From positions 86,996 through 150,995 of the forward strand of contig DBQO01000033.1 in NCBI GenBank assembly GCA_002305275.1: 64,000 nt of DNA, given 5' to 3'. The notes beneath the pieces were generated by a model, which saw nothing but the letters and a program-made list of their open reading frames with translations, ran no database searches and was not told where the DNA came from. Below are positions 8,259-16,985 of the stretch, one piece after another. Source of the DNA: Bacteroidales bacterium UBA1392 (GTDB taxonomy: Bacteria; Bacteroidota; Bacteroidia; Bacteroidales; UBA932). Positions within the stretch are counted from its first letter, which is position 1; the number at the start of each line of letters is the position of its first letter. The position numbers were made by a program, and so were the translations under genes.

Positions 8259-10460
8259 ATGAAAAAAATATCATTACTCTTTTTTGTTTTGCTGTGCCTC
8301 CCTTTGGGGGCGCAGCAAAATATTATCTCCCCAACCCAAAGCGTCCGCAACTCGTTCGCAATATTTGTAGATCAGGCCACCTATGATGCCTGCAAGGAGG
8401 AGATACACGCCTATCGCGACCTCATAGAGAAAGATGGCCTCGCAACCTATATTCTCTCTGCTGAATGGCAATCCCCTGAGCATGTAAAATTTTTCCTAAA
8501 AAAATATTATGATGAACAGGGACTTGAGGGAGCGGTATTCGTGGGCAATATTCCGGTTCCAATGGTTCGCGGAGCGCAACACTTCACCTCAGCATTCAAA
8601 ATGGATCAGGAGGCTTATGATTACTACGACTCATCCGTCCCTTCGGATCGTTTCTATGATGATTTTGACCTGAAGTTCAGATTTCTTCATCGGGATTCCA
8701 CCCATCAACACCTCTATTACTACTGGCTGACCGGCGATTCACCCCAACGCATCTCCTGTGACATCTACACAGGACGTATACGCTCCACAGCCAAGGGTGA
8801 AGCGGGCTTCACTCAGATCCGCAACTACCTCAGAAAAGTAGTAAAAGAGAGAAGCGTTGAGAATCCCCTTGACGTGGTGGTACAATACACCGGAGACGGA
8901 TCCTTCTCAAACAGTCTAATCGCCTGGAAGGATCAGAGCTATGTGATGGGAGAGCAAGTGCCGGCAGCTTTGCAGGGCCATGCCGACAAAGCCAGGTTCT
9001 ATCTCTTCGCCATGTACCCCTATATGAAGGAGATTCTGACCGAGGAGATGAAGCGTGACGATGTAGACCTGATGCTCTTTCACGAACATGGTGTTACCGA
9101 GAGGCAGTATCTGACCGGCGCTATTCCAAATGAATATGAAGAGGATTATTTTACCTCCGGTAAAAGATTGCTTCGCAGACAGCTTAGGAGTGTGGAAAAA
9201 AGAGGTAACAACGTGCAGGAGGCGATGGATAAGTATATCAGGGAACATGGTATCGACAGCACCTGGTTTGAGGGTTGGAATGACCCCGCAATGATTGCAG
9301 AAGACTCTCTCGAGTATGCTAAGACGGGCTTTGAACTTGAAGACATCCGGGCAATCGGCCCAAATTCCCGCGTTGTGATACTTGACGCCTGCTACAATGG
9401 CGACTTCAGGAATGGAGATTTCATCGCAGGTGAGTATATTTTCAGCGAGGGCAAGACCATCGCCTGTTTCGGCAACTCAGTCAACGTGCTTCAGGATAAA
9501 TCCTCCACAGACCTGATGGGTATGCTCGCTTATGGATTGAGGATCGGCGAATGGACGAAGAATATCAATATCCTTGAGTCCCATATCATCGGCGACCCCA
9601 CTTTCAGATTTGCAAGGCCGGAAAGGATGCCGCGCATCAAGATGCACTCCAAGGATCCGGAGTATTGGCTCGCTGTAATGGAGCACAATCTACCCGTGGA
9701 TATACAGGGTCTGGCTCTTTACAAGCTCTTTGAGCTGGAATATGAGGGAATGTCGGATCTCCTTCTCGAGACTTACAAGAGTTCTCCCTACTATATGTTG
9801 CGTCTTCAGTGTTTGCACCTGCTTGCGCACTACAATGACGACAACTATATAGAGTTGCTTAAGCTCGCATCGGATGACCCCTACGAGTTTGTCCGCAGAA
9901 AAGCTATGTACTATATGGGCAGAGTGGGACGCAACGATCTGGCCCCATACATGGTGAACGCTTATCTTGAGGATTACCTTGCAAAAAGGATTGCATTCAA
10001 TATGAGCTTCAGCGCACACCATCTCAACGTGGAGCTTTTGAAGCATTTTTTCAAGGATGCCGTGATGAATGATAATGATTTCATCTATGATAAGAAGGAA
10101 TTCTTGAAAAATGTAGAGGATGTGATCGATAGTGCCGAACGCACACTTACCGAATGCTGGAGATGCGTCATAGACACCAACATGAAGCCCTCCAAAAGGG
10201 AGTTCTATATTGTGGTGCTGAGAAACAACCCCTTCCCCCACATGGCAGACGACATCCTAAATGTCATCAGCAAGCCCGAAGAGAAACTTGAGCTTAGAAT
10301 CGCCCTTACAGAAGCGCTTGGATGGTTTGTGCGTGCTTACAACAGAGTGGAGATCATCAACGGCTGCCAGGCTATCCTCGACAACCAAAAAGATCTCGAC
10401 GCCCGACTTTCCGATGAACTTTTGAAGACAATCAACCGCTTAAAAGAATATACACGATGA
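8259..10460 (+). CDS. Secreted C25 (gingipain-like) peptidase with HEAT-like C-terminus, paralogue B
   Basis: 733 aa, signal peptide MKKISLLFFVLLCLPLGAQ. It has the same layout as the gene at 481: 'VPSDRFYDDFD' (about 127-137), 'LFHEHGVTERQYL' with candidate catalytic His277, 'VVILDACYNGDF' with candidate nucleophile Cys378, then 'SHIIGDPTFRF'. The upstream 'TGHG' of paralogue A reads 'TGDG' here, so that His is not conserved and His277 is the better catalytic candidate. The C-terminal 280 residues are helical repeats ('DPYEFVRRKAMYYMG') ending 'ELLKTINRLK'. No lipobox and no T9SS tail are visible. Its stop overlaps the next start by 4 bp, indicating translational coupling. Confidence 0.75.
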   Translation: MKKISLLFFVLLCLPLGAQQNIISPTQSVRNSFAIFVDQATYDACKEEIHAYRDLIEKDGLATYILSAEWQSPEHVKFFLKKYYDEQGLEGAVFVGNIPVPMVRGAQHFTSAFKMDQEAYDYYDSSVPSDRFYDDFDLKFRFLHRDSTHQHLYYYWLTGDSPQRISCDIYTGRIRSTAKGEAGFTQIRNYLRKVVKERSVENPLDVVVQYTGDGSFSNSLIAWKDQSYVMGEQVPAALQGHADKARFYLFAMYPYMKEILTEEMKRDDVDLMLFHEHGVTERQYLTGAIPNEYEEDYFTSGKRLLRRQLRSVEKRGNNVQEAMDKYIREHGIDSTWFEGWNDPAMIAEDSLEYAKTGFELEDIRAIGPNSRVVILDACYNGDFRNGDFIAGEYIFSEGKTIACFGNSVNVLQDKSSTDLMGMLAYGLRIGEWTKNINILESHIIGDPTFRFARPERMPRIKMHSKDPEYWLAVMEHNLPVDIQGLALYKLFELEYEGMSDLLLETYKSSPYYMLRLQCLHLLAHYNDDNYIELLKLASDDPYEFVRRKAMYYMGRVGRNDLAPYMVNAYLEDYLAKRIAFNMSFSAHHLNVELLKHFFKDAVMNDNDFIYDKKEFLKNVEDVIDSAERTLTECWRCVIDTNMKPSKREFYIVVLRNNPFPHMADDILNVISKPEEKLELRIALTEALGWFVRAYNRVEIINGCQAILDNQKDLDARLSDELLKTINRLKEYTR

Positions 10461-12721
10461 AAAGAAAAGTTATTATGAAAAATGCATTTGCATTGATTTG
10501 TGCTATTCTTATTGCGGGCACAATTGTTGCCGCAACTAAAGCCAATGCGGTTGCCACAGCTAAAGCAAAAGAAGTTGCAGTAACAAAAGCAAAAGTTAAC
10601 ATTGTCAAATGTGACCCTAAGGCGACCACGTCCTTTGCCATTTTCGTGGACAACGAGACCTATAATGCTTGCAAGGCTGAGATTGACGCTTATAGGGAAG
10701 TGCTCCAAAGTGAAGGACTGGGCACCTATATTCTCTCTTCCGACTGGGCAAGACCCGAAGATGTAAAAGCTCAGATAATTGCCCTTTCCAAGAAAAAACC
10801 TCTCCTCGAAGGTATGGTCTTCATCGGCGACATTCCCATTGCCAGAGTGCGCCAGGCGCAGTTTATGACCACCGCATTCAAGATGAACGAGAATACCTTC
10901 CCCATCGAAGAGTCATCGGTCACCTCCGACAGATATTATGATGACCTCCACCTCGATTTCGAGTTCATAGGACAGGATGAGAATAACCCCCGCTGGTTTT
11001 ACTACAACCTCACCGAAAAAGGGGCCCAGAAGCTAAACCCCAATTTCTATTCGGCACGCATGCGTGTCCCCGAGGATTTTCCGGGCGATAAAATGGAGGT
11101 GATGAGAAAATATTTGCGTAAGGTGATTGCCGCTCACAAAGAGGTCAATCCCCTCGACCATTTCATTTTCTTTGCAGGCCATGGTTACAACTCCGATTGC
11201 CTGAATGTCTGGAGACAGCAACCCATGCTTTTCAGGGAATATTTCCCGCAAGCATTCAAAAAAGCATCCGGCAACAAATTCTACAACTTCAGACAGGACA
11301 ACTATATGAAGTTTAAGTTGTACAACGAGATTCAGCGTCCGGAGACGGATGTAATGATGTTCAGTGAGCATGGAGCTCCCGACACCCAATACATCAATGG
11401 TCTTGCTCCCGCATATACCATCGGAGAGAACATCGAATCCCTCAAACGCACCCTTAGAAATGACCTCCGCCGTGCGGTAAAGAGAAATCCCGAAAAGAAA
11501 GAGGAATATATCAAGGAGATGGCAGAGCACTATCATTTGGATCCCGCACTCTTTTCTGATGAAGCGTTGAAAGCTGAAAGAATCAACGACTCATTGGCAT
11601 CCGCTAACATCAATATTGTACTTGAGGATATCCAAAAGCTCAAAACCGGCGCAAGGTTGACCATATTCAATGCTTGCTACAACGGCTCCTTCCACCAGAC
11701 GGGCTATGTTGCAGGCTATCATATCTTCAATGAGGGACGCAATGTTGTCGCCCAAGGCAATACGGTCAACGTGCTTCAAGACAAATGGGCCGATCAGCTT
11801 ATCGGCTACCTGGCGCTCGGCATCAGGGCGGGTTTCTGGCAGAAGGAAGTTTGTTATCTCGAGTCACACATGATCGGTGATCCCACTTTCAGATTCACTG
11901 CTCCTGATGGAGTGGATGCAGCGGAGATTTCCCGCGCACTCGCATTTCATTCCTATATCCTTGAAGGAAAAATGAAGAATGAGGGTATCGGCAGCAGCGA
12001 ATATTGGAATGATTTTCTCGGTTCGAGGGAGCCGATATTCCGCGCAATGGCAGTAAAAAAGCTCACCGAGCTTGGAGAGCTGCTCTCTGCCGATCTTGCT
12101 GAGATCTTTGAGAAGGATAAATCCTGGATTGTGCGTCTTCAGGCGCTGACTGCAATCGCTCCTTTTGTGGATGAGAATACTTTCAAAGTGGTGGAAAAAG
12201 GAATTTTCGACCCCTTCGAGATGATTCGAAGACAATCCTGCCACTATGCGGGGAAAATGGGAGCAGAGAATTGTAAAGATGAGCTTATCGATATCGTACG
12301 CCATTCTCATGAAGTGGTCCGCACGCAATATGCTGCGCAAGGGGCTCTCAACCTCTTCGAGCACGATGAGTTGCCGGAAGATATCGCGAAGAATATGGGG
12401 TATTTTCTCAAAAACACACCCAAGCAGATGGAAATTATCAAGGATCTAAATGCGGACGATCTAAAAAGAGAATCCGAAATGAGGACCCTGCGCAACAACC
12501 CTCTCCATTGGAAGGTTGATGAGCTGCTTGAGGTCGCCGGTAATGCTTCTCAAAGCGAATATACCCGCCTCGTGATGATTGAGGCACTCGGCTGGTTCAA
12601 TTATTCGGTTGAAAGGGAAAAGATTGCCAACACAATCAACGGATGGCTCACCACTCAGGAGCTTTCACCCAGGATGAAACGCGAAATGATCAAAACCGTC
12701 AAAAGGCTCAGGTGGGAGTAA
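10457..12721 (+). CDS. Secreted C25 (gingipain-like) peptidase with HEAT-like C-terminus, paralogue C
   Basis: 754 aa; translation may also start at Met7 (10475), which gives a more ordinary signal peptide (MKNAFALICAILIAGTIVAATKA). After an Ala/Lys-rich linker come the C25 marks 'VTSDRYYDDL' (155-164), 'FAGHGYNSD' (239-247), 'FSEHGAPDTQYI' with His305, 'LTIFNACYNGSF' with Cys407, and 'SHMIGDPTFRF'. His and Cys are 102 residues apart because of a charged helical insertion. The C-terminal third is HEAT-like. It is the last gene of the block, followed by a terminator. Three diverged copies in one block suggest that they have different substrates or form a complex. Confidence 0.75.
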   Translation: MKRKVIMKNAFALICAILIAGTIVAATKANAVATAKAKEVAVTKAKVNIVKCDPKATTSFAIFVDNETYNACKAEIDAYREVLQSEGLGTYILSSDWARPEDVKAQIIALSKKKPLLEGMVFIGDIPIARVRQAQFMTTAFKMNENTFPIEESSVTSDRYYDDLHLDFEFIGQDENNPRWFYYNLTEKGAQKLNPNFYSARMRVPEDFPGDKMEVMRKYLRKVIAAHKEVNPLDHFIFFAGHGYNSDCLNVWRQQPMLFREYFPQAFKKASGNKFYNFRQDNYMKFKLYNEIQRPETDVMMFSEHGAPDTQYINGLAPAYTIGENIESLKRTLRNDLRRAVKRNPEKKEEYIKEMAEHYHLDPALFSDEALKAERINDSLASANINIVLEDIQKLKTGARLTIFNACYNGSFHQTGYVAGYHIFNEGRNVVAQGNTVNVLQDKWADQLIGYLALGIRAGFWQKEVCYLESHMIGDPTFRFTAPDGVDAAEISRALAFHSYILEGKMKNEGIGSSEYWNDFLGSREPIFRAMAVKKLTELGELLSADLAEIFEKDKSWIVRLQALTAIAPFVDENTFKVVEKGIFDPFEMIRRQSCHYAGKMGAENCKDELIDIVRHSHEVVRTQYAAQGALNLFEHDELPEDIAKNMGYFLKNTPKQMEIIKDLNADDLKRESEMRTLRNNPLHWKVDELLEVAGNASQSEYTRLVMIEALGWFNYSVEREKIANTINGWLTTQELSPRMKREMIKTVKRLRWE

Positions 12722-12749
12722 TCTCACGGAGGCCTTGTTATTGATATTA

Positions 12750-12779
12750 CCCCGAAAGCTTACGGTTTTCGGGGTTTTT
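12750..12779 (+). terminator. Rho-independent terminator of the C25/TonB block
   Basis: Perfect 8-bp stem CCCCGAAA (12750-12757) / TTTCGGGG (12767-12774) with a 9-nt loop, followed by TTTTT. Confidence 0.9.
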
Positions 12780-12798
12780 CTATAACTTTTTATATTAA

Positions 12799-13221
12799 TC
12801 AACCGACACCCTGCACAAGCAGGATGGTCGGCATCAGGTAGAAATAGTAAAAATTGTTATCTGAGTTTCTTTTATCAAAAAATGCTCTACCGTCGGGAAC
12901 ACCCGAGCAGGGATCAATGCCCGGCTTGCGATAGAGCCTGGATATTTTGTATCGGGACATTATAAGATAGTTTTTGCTGAAATCGATACGGGGAATAACA
13001 TAGCCTGATTCTTGAAAATGTTTTATTTGACTTTCCCCTTTTATTATAATCCATTCGAACTCATTCAATCCCCCGCTAAAGGCAAGATCTTCAGGCGTAT
13101 GTTCTTGAGCCGTCACAAAGGATATTTCTAACTCTTTACCAATAATTCGATGTTTTACAAAAACAAATACTCCAACTACGGCTACAAGAACTATCAGCGA
13201 TATCAGATACTTATTTTTCAT
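12799..13221 (-). CDS. Hypothetical membrane-anchored protein
   Basis: 140 aa, unrecognised. It has an N-terminal hydrophobic segment (MKNKYLISLIVLVAVVGVFV) that is either a signal anchor or an uncleaved signal, then a soluble domain of about 110 residues with a W/F-rich patch ('NEFEWIIIKGESQIKHF') and a 'SGVPDG' loop. The start ATG is 1 bp from the stop of the upstream membrane-protein gene, so the two are cotranscribed. No function is proposed. Confidence 0.6.
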   Translation of the reverse strand: MKNKYLISLIVLVAVVGVFVFVKHRIIGKELEISFVTAQEHTPEDLAFSGGLNEFEWIIIKGESQIKHFQESGYVIPRIDFSKNYLIMSRYKISRLYRKPGIDPCSGVPDGRAFFDKRNSDNNFYYFYLMPTILLVQGVG

Positions 13222-13222
13222 T

Positions 13223-13606
13223 TTAGTCGTGCCTCTTTTTAATAATCATTATCATCAAAACCACCAGAATCAACAGAGAGAGCAAATTCGGCAGATCAAA
13301 AGCCCATAAAACTCTCGTTTGGTCGACACCCGGATCCTTTATCAAAAAGTTGAATAATCCTACATAAAGTTGTGCAAAAATCGCCCCTACAATCAATATG
13401 CACCAAATCATCCCATATCTTATATTTGCTCTATTTCTCCACAAAAACAAAACCAAAAGCACGCAGGCACATAAGACTACAACATCCACAAGTAACACCG
13501 GCCAATCACCAATATGCTTTACTAAAGAAAAAACTATCGCATATGTTTTTGCCAAAAAAACATATAAGCAAATGAGAGTAAGTGATATTTTTAACAAAGC
13601 TTTCAT
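13223..13606 (-). CDS. Hypothetical integral membrane protein
   Basis: 127 aa from ATG at 13606; a longer reading frame to 13648 would need a TTG start. Four hydrophobic segments are visible: about 3-22, 33-52, 60-83 and 106-123. The C-terminus is short and basic ('MIIKKRHD'). It resembles no family I can name. It is followed directly by another small membrane-anchored protein gene, and both stand between the terminator of the C25 block and the divergently transcribed ribosomal operon. Confidence 0.6.
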   Translation of the reverse strand: MKALLKISLTLICLYVFLAKTYAIVFSLVKHIGDWPVLLVDVVVLCACVLLVLFLWRNRANIRYGMIWCILIVGAIFAQLYVGLFNFLIKDPGVDQTRVLWAFDLPNLLSLLILVVLMIMIIKKRHD

Positions 13607-13711
13607 CCTGAGTGACCACTTTTGTATCTTGCCCAAACAACTCCCCAAGTAAACTATAAAGGTAATTCAATAATTCCGATTCTTAAAAACCGTTTGTCGG
13701 ATTATCAACGG

Positions 13712-13739
13712 AATAATCATTGAAAATCAATGAATTATT
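13712..13739. repeat. Inverted repeat just upstream of the rplC promoter
   Basis: TCATTGA (13717-13723), AAA, TCAATGA (13727-13733) form a perfect palindrome, extended by AATAA / TTATT with one unpaired base. It abuts the -33 box of the ribosomal promoter and could be an operator; this is untested. Confidence 0.4.
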
Positions 13740-13769
13740 TGGCCGATAAAGAAAAACATTATATATTTG
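13738..13769 (+). promoter_or_regulatory. Promoter of the ribosomal protein operon
   Basis: TTTG (13738-13741) and TATATTTG (13762-13769) are perfect -33 and -7 elements 20 bp apart. The leader of about 55 nt begins with a small hairpin (CCGCA 13774-13778 / TGCGG 13786-13790). A strong promoter directly before rplC fits an operon that starts at L3 rather than at S10. Confidence 0.75.
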
Positions 13770-13830
13770 CAGCCCGCAAAAAATGTGCGGTAACTATTTA
13801 ACTAATTTATTTACACCAAATTAACAACCA

Positions 13831-14469
13831 ATGCCTGGAATAATTGGAAAAAAAATCGGAATGACTTCCGTTTTCAGTGCCGATGGAAAAAATCTTCCAT
13901 GCACTGTTATCGAGGCTGGTCCGTGTGTTGTTACGCAAATTCGTACAGTTGAAAAAGATGGTTATGCCGCTGTACAACTTGCCTATGACGATATTAAAGA
14001 GAAGCACGCCAGCAAGCCCCTTAAGGGCCACTTCGAAAAGGCAGGAACCACTCCAAAGCGCAAATTGGTAGAGTTCAAGGATTTTGACACCACCAAACTT
14101 AAGCTTGGAGACACTATCACCGTTGCAGATCTCGACCTCGATCTTTCAGAGGGCAAGATTGACTGGGTTGACGTTACCGGAATTTCAAAAGGTAAAGGCT
14201 TCCAGGGCGTAGTTAAGCGCCACGGTTTCTCAGGTGTAGGCGACCGCTCGCACGGTCAGCACAACAGATTGCGTCACCCCGGTTCGCTGGGTGCCTCTTC
14301 TTGGCCTTCGAGAGTTTTCAAAGGCATGAAGATGGCCGGCCGTATGGGCGGTGATCGCGTGAAAGTACTAAACCTTCAGGTAATCAAGATTATCCCTGAG
14401 AACAATCTCATTTTAGTTAAGGGCTCTGTACCCGGAGCCAAAGGTTCTTATGTAATTGTGGAGGATTAA
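13831..14469 (+). CDS. rplC: 50S ribosomal protein L3
   Basis: 212 aa, the usual bacterial length. It opens 'MPGIIGKKIGMTSVF' and contains the L3 signature region around 'KRHGFSGVGDRSHGQHNRLRHPGSLG' in split form: 'HGQHNRLRHPGS' near residues 147-158, and 'GRMGGDRVKV' further on. L3 is an early assembly protein of the large subunit. It is the first gene of this operon; rpsJ, which usually precedes it, is not present in the 1 kb upstream. It lies 5 bp before rplD. Confidence 0.97.
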   Translation: MPGIIGKKIGMTSVFSADGKNLPCTVIEAGPCVVTQIRTVEKDGYAAVQLAYDDIKEKHASKPLKGHFEKAGTTPKRKLVEFKDFDTTKLKLGDTITVADLDLDLSEGKIDWVDVTGISKGKGFQGVVKRHGFSGVGDRSHGQHNRLRHPGSLGASSWPSRVFKGMKMAGRMGGDRVKVLNLQVIKIIPENNLILVKGSVPGAKGSYVIVED

Positions 14470-14474
14470 GCGTT

Positions 14475-15101
14475 ATGGAATTGAAAGTTTACAAAATTGA
14501 CGGAACAGAGTCCGGTAAGTCGGTTGTTCTCGATGATTCGATTTTCGCAATCGAACCCAATGATGACGCTATCTATCTTGACGTTAAGCAATATCTTGCC
14601 AATCAGCGTCAGGGTACTCACAAGACAAAAGAGCGTTGGGAGGTCTCATACAGCACTAAAAAGCTTGGCAGACAAAAAGGTGGCGGTGGAGCACGCCACG
14701 GCAGTATAAAAGCCAACATCTTCGTAGGCGGAGCAACCACTTTTGGTCCCAAGCCCCGTGACTACGGTTTCAAACTCAACAAAAAGCTCAAACAGCTTGC
14801 ACGTTTCTCCGCTTTGACCTACAAAGCAAAGGGAAATGCAATCACAATGGTTGAGCCTTTTACCATGGATGCTCCCAAGACCAAAGAGTTTATCAAGATT
14901 CTTGACAACCTCAAGGCAAATGGAAGAAAAACCCTTGTGGTGCTTCCCGAAAATTCAAACAATATTTACTTATCGTCCCGCAATCTGCCGGAAGTGAAGG
15001 TGATCACCGTAGATGAGATCAACACCTACACTCTGATCAATGCCAACCACCTCGTGATGGTTGACGGAGTTCAGGATATCCTGGCTGAAAGACGCAAATA
15101 A
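14475..15101 (+). CDS. rplD: 50S ribosomal protein L4
   Basis: 208 aa. The extended internal loop that reaches the exit tunnel is seen at 'TKKLGRQKGGGGARHGSIKA' (about 62-81), and 'VVLPENSNNIYLSSRNLPEVKVI' marks the conserved C-terminal part. In E. coli L4 also regulates its own operon through the S10 leader; here the leader before rplC would have to do this, and nothing in it proves such control. It lies between rplC and rplW. Confidence 0.97.
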   Translation: MELKVYKIDGTESGKSVVLDDSIFAIEPNDDAIYLDVKQYLANQRQGTHKTKERWEVSYSTKKLGRQKGGGGARHGSIKANIFVGGATTFGPKPRDYGFKLNKKLKQLARFSALTYKAKGNAITMVEPFTMDAPKTKEFIKILDNLKANGRKTLVVLPENSNNIYLSSRNLPEVKVITVDEINTYTLINANHLVMVDGVQDILAERRK

Positions 15102-15111
15102 CAAAAGAACG

Positions 15112-15402
15112 ATGGGAATTTTAATTAAGCCAGTAGTAACTGAAAAGATGACGATTCAAGGCGATAAATTGAATCGATACGCTTTTATCGTTGACCGCGA
15201 CGCCAACAAGGTGGAGATCAAAAAAGCGGTTGAGGAAATGTATGGTGTTTCAGTAATTGACGTAAACACTGTAAATTACCACGGCAAACGTAAAAGCCGC
15301 TATACAACAGCAGGAATGCTGACAGGCCGTACAAATCACTATAAGAAGGCATTTGTGACATTGGCCGGAGATGATAAGATAGACTTCTATAGTAACATTT
15401 AA
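15112..15402 (+). CDS. rplW: 50S ribosomal protein L23
   Basis: 96 aa starting at ATG 15112 ('MGILIKPVVTEKMT'); an in-frame upstream extension inside rplD has no L23 similarity. The conserved 'KPVVTEKMT' start and 'YAFIVDRDANKVEIKKAVEEMYGV' core (about 22-45) are typical of L23, which lines the exit tunnel and docks trigger factor and SRP. It is 10 bp after rplD and 4 bp before rplB. Confidence 0.97.
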   Translation: MGILIKPVVTEKMTIQGDKLNRYAFIVDRDANKVEIKKAVEEMYGVSVIDVNTVNYHGKRKSRYTTAGMLTGRTNHYKKAFVTLAGDDKIDFYSNI

Positions 15403-15406
15403 GGCC

Positions 15407-16240
15407 ATGGCAGTACGTAAATTCAAACCGGTAACTCCCGGACAAAGAAATAAGGTGATCAGCGCTTTTGACGACATCACCTGCACAACACCTGAAAAGT
15501 CCCTTCTTAAGCCCATCAAGCGCACGGGTGGACGCAACAATCAGGGTAAGATGACAATGCGCTATATCGGCGGCGGTCACAAGAGAATGTATCGAGTAAT
15601 CGACTTCCATCGTGACAAAGACCAATATACAGCCACTGTCAAGACTATCGAATACGATCCAAACCGCAGTGCACGCATCGCATTGGTCGTATATGGTGAT
15701 GGCGAAAAACGCTACATCATCGCTCCAAACGGTATCAAGGTAGGCCAGGTGATCTCTTCCGGTCCCGGCGTAGCCCCTGAAATCGGTAACGCTCTTCCTC
15801 TATCGGAAATTCCTCTCGGTACATTGGTGCACAACATTGAGCTCCGTCCGGGTCATGGTGCCGCCATGGCACGCAGCGCCGGCACTTTTGCTCAGCTTAC
15901 AGCACGCGAAGGCGACCATGCAATACTTCGTCTCCCTTCAGGTGAGACACGTATGGTACTGGTAACCTGCCGCGCTACTGTGGGCACTGTGTCCAATCCG
16001 GACCACAGCCTGGAGTCTCATGGTAAAGCCGGTCGCAAACGCTGGTTCGGTCGCAGACCCCGCACCCGCGGTGTCGTAATGAATCCCGTGGATCACCCTA
16101 TGGGTGGTGGTGAAGGCCGTGCATCCGGTGGACACCCCCGTTCACGCAAGGGTGTGCCTGCCAAGGGATATAAGACTCGCAATCCCAAGAAGACTACCAA
16201 TAAGTTCATCATTGAAAGAAGAAGAAAGAGAAAGAAATAA
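15407..16240 (+). CDS. rplB: 50S ribosomal protein L2
   Basis: 277 aa. It has the RNA-binding OB fold and SH3 domains with conserved 'GGRNNQGKMTMRYIGGGHKR' near residue 47 and the C-terminal 'VVMNPVDHPMGGGEGR' that includes the His associated with peptidyl-transferase function. Full length, no anomalies. Standard order rplW-rplB-rpsS is kept. Confidence 0.98.
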   Translation: MAVRKFKPVTPGQRNKVISAFDDITCTTPEKSLLKPIKRTGGRNNQGKMTMRYIGGGHKRMYRVIDFHRDKDQYTATVKTIEYDPNRSARIALVVYGDGEKRYIIAPNGIKVGQVISSGPGVAPEIGNALPLSEIPLGTLVHNIELRPGHGAAMARSAGTFAQLTAREGDHAILRLPSGETRMVLVTCRATVGTVSNPDHSLESHGKAGRKRWFGRRPRTRGVVMNPVDHPMGGGEGRASGGHPRSRKGVPAKGYKTRNPKKTTNKFIIERRRKRKK

Positions 16241-16262
16241 CGGAATTAAACTTTAGAAGATT

Positions 16263-16529
16263 ATGAGTCGTTCACTTAGAAAAGGTCCTTATATTCAGGA
16301 CAGTTTGGAAAAAAGAATACTTGCCATGAATGAGGGCAGTATGAAAAAAGAGGTCATAAAGACCTGGTCAAGGTCCAGTATGATTTCGCCGGACTTTGTG
16401 GGACACACTATCGCTGTTCACAACGGAAACAAGTTTGTTCCGGTATATATTACAGAGAATATGGTTGGTCACAAACTCGGAGAATTTGCACCGACACGCA
16501 CCTTCAAAGGTCACTCGGGTAATCGTTAA
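16263..16529 (+). CDS. rpsS: 30S ribosomal protein S19
   Basis: 88 aa, 'MSRSLRKGPYIQDSLEKR' at the start and 'TWSRSSMISPDFVGHTIAVHNG' in the middle, ending 'APTRTFKGHSGNR'. These are the family signatures. S19 binds the head of the small subunit with S13. It sits 22 bp after rplB and 22 bp before rplV. Confidence 0.98.
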   Translation: MSRSLRKGPYIQDSLEKRILAMNEGSMKKEVIKTWSRSSMISPDFVGHTIAVHNGNKFVPVYITENMVGHKLGEFAPTRTFKGHSGNR

Positions 16530-16551
16530 CATTTAAAAAGAGAAGATTACA

Positions 16552-16983
16552 ATGGGATCTAGAAAAAGAGAGATGGCCGAAAGGCTGAAAGAAATAAAGA
16601 AACAGACAGCTATCGCAAAGCTGAATGATATTCCTACTTCGCCTCGTAAGATGCGTCTGGTTGCTGACATTATCAGAGGGGTAGAGGTCAACCGTGCTTT
16701 GGATATTCTCAAATATTCAAAGAAAGAGGCATCTATCCGCCTCGAGAAACTCGTACGCAGTGCAATCGCCAACTGGGAAGCCAAAAATGAGGCAGACCGC
16801 AAAGAATTGGAGCATGGCAATGTATATATCAAGAGCATTATGGTGGGACCGGGACGTTCGCTTAAACGTATCCGTACAGCCCCGCAGGGCCGTGCAGCTC
16901 GTATACGTAAGCGTTCAAACCACGTTACCATCGTGCTTGATACCAAGAAAACCGTTAAACCAGTAACAACTGAGGAGGCATAA
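16552..16983 (+). CDS. rplV: 50S ribosomal protein L22
   Basis: 143 aa, longer than the E. coli protein (110 aa) because of a basic N-terminal extension ('MGSRKREMAERLKEIKKQTA'), common in Bacteroidota. The core 'PTSPRKMRLVADIIRG' and the tunnel-lining hairpin region with 'GRAARIRKRSNHVTIVL' are conserved. It is 2 bp before rpsC, so the two are probably translationally coupled. Confidence 0.97.
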   Translation: MGSRKREMAERLKEIKKQTAIAKLNDIPTSPRKMRLVADIIRGVEVNRALDILKYSKKEASIRLEKLVRSAIANWEAKNEADRKELEHGNVYIKSIMVGPGRSLKRIRTAPQGRAARIRKRSNHVTIVLDTKKTVKPVTTEEA

Positions 16984-16985
16984 AA

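Noticed and set aside
481..12721. C25-like proteins as T9SS cargo
   Set aside because: All three end in helical repeats with a basic ELLKxIxRLK-like tail; no beta-sandwich sorting domain of the T9SS kind is visible.
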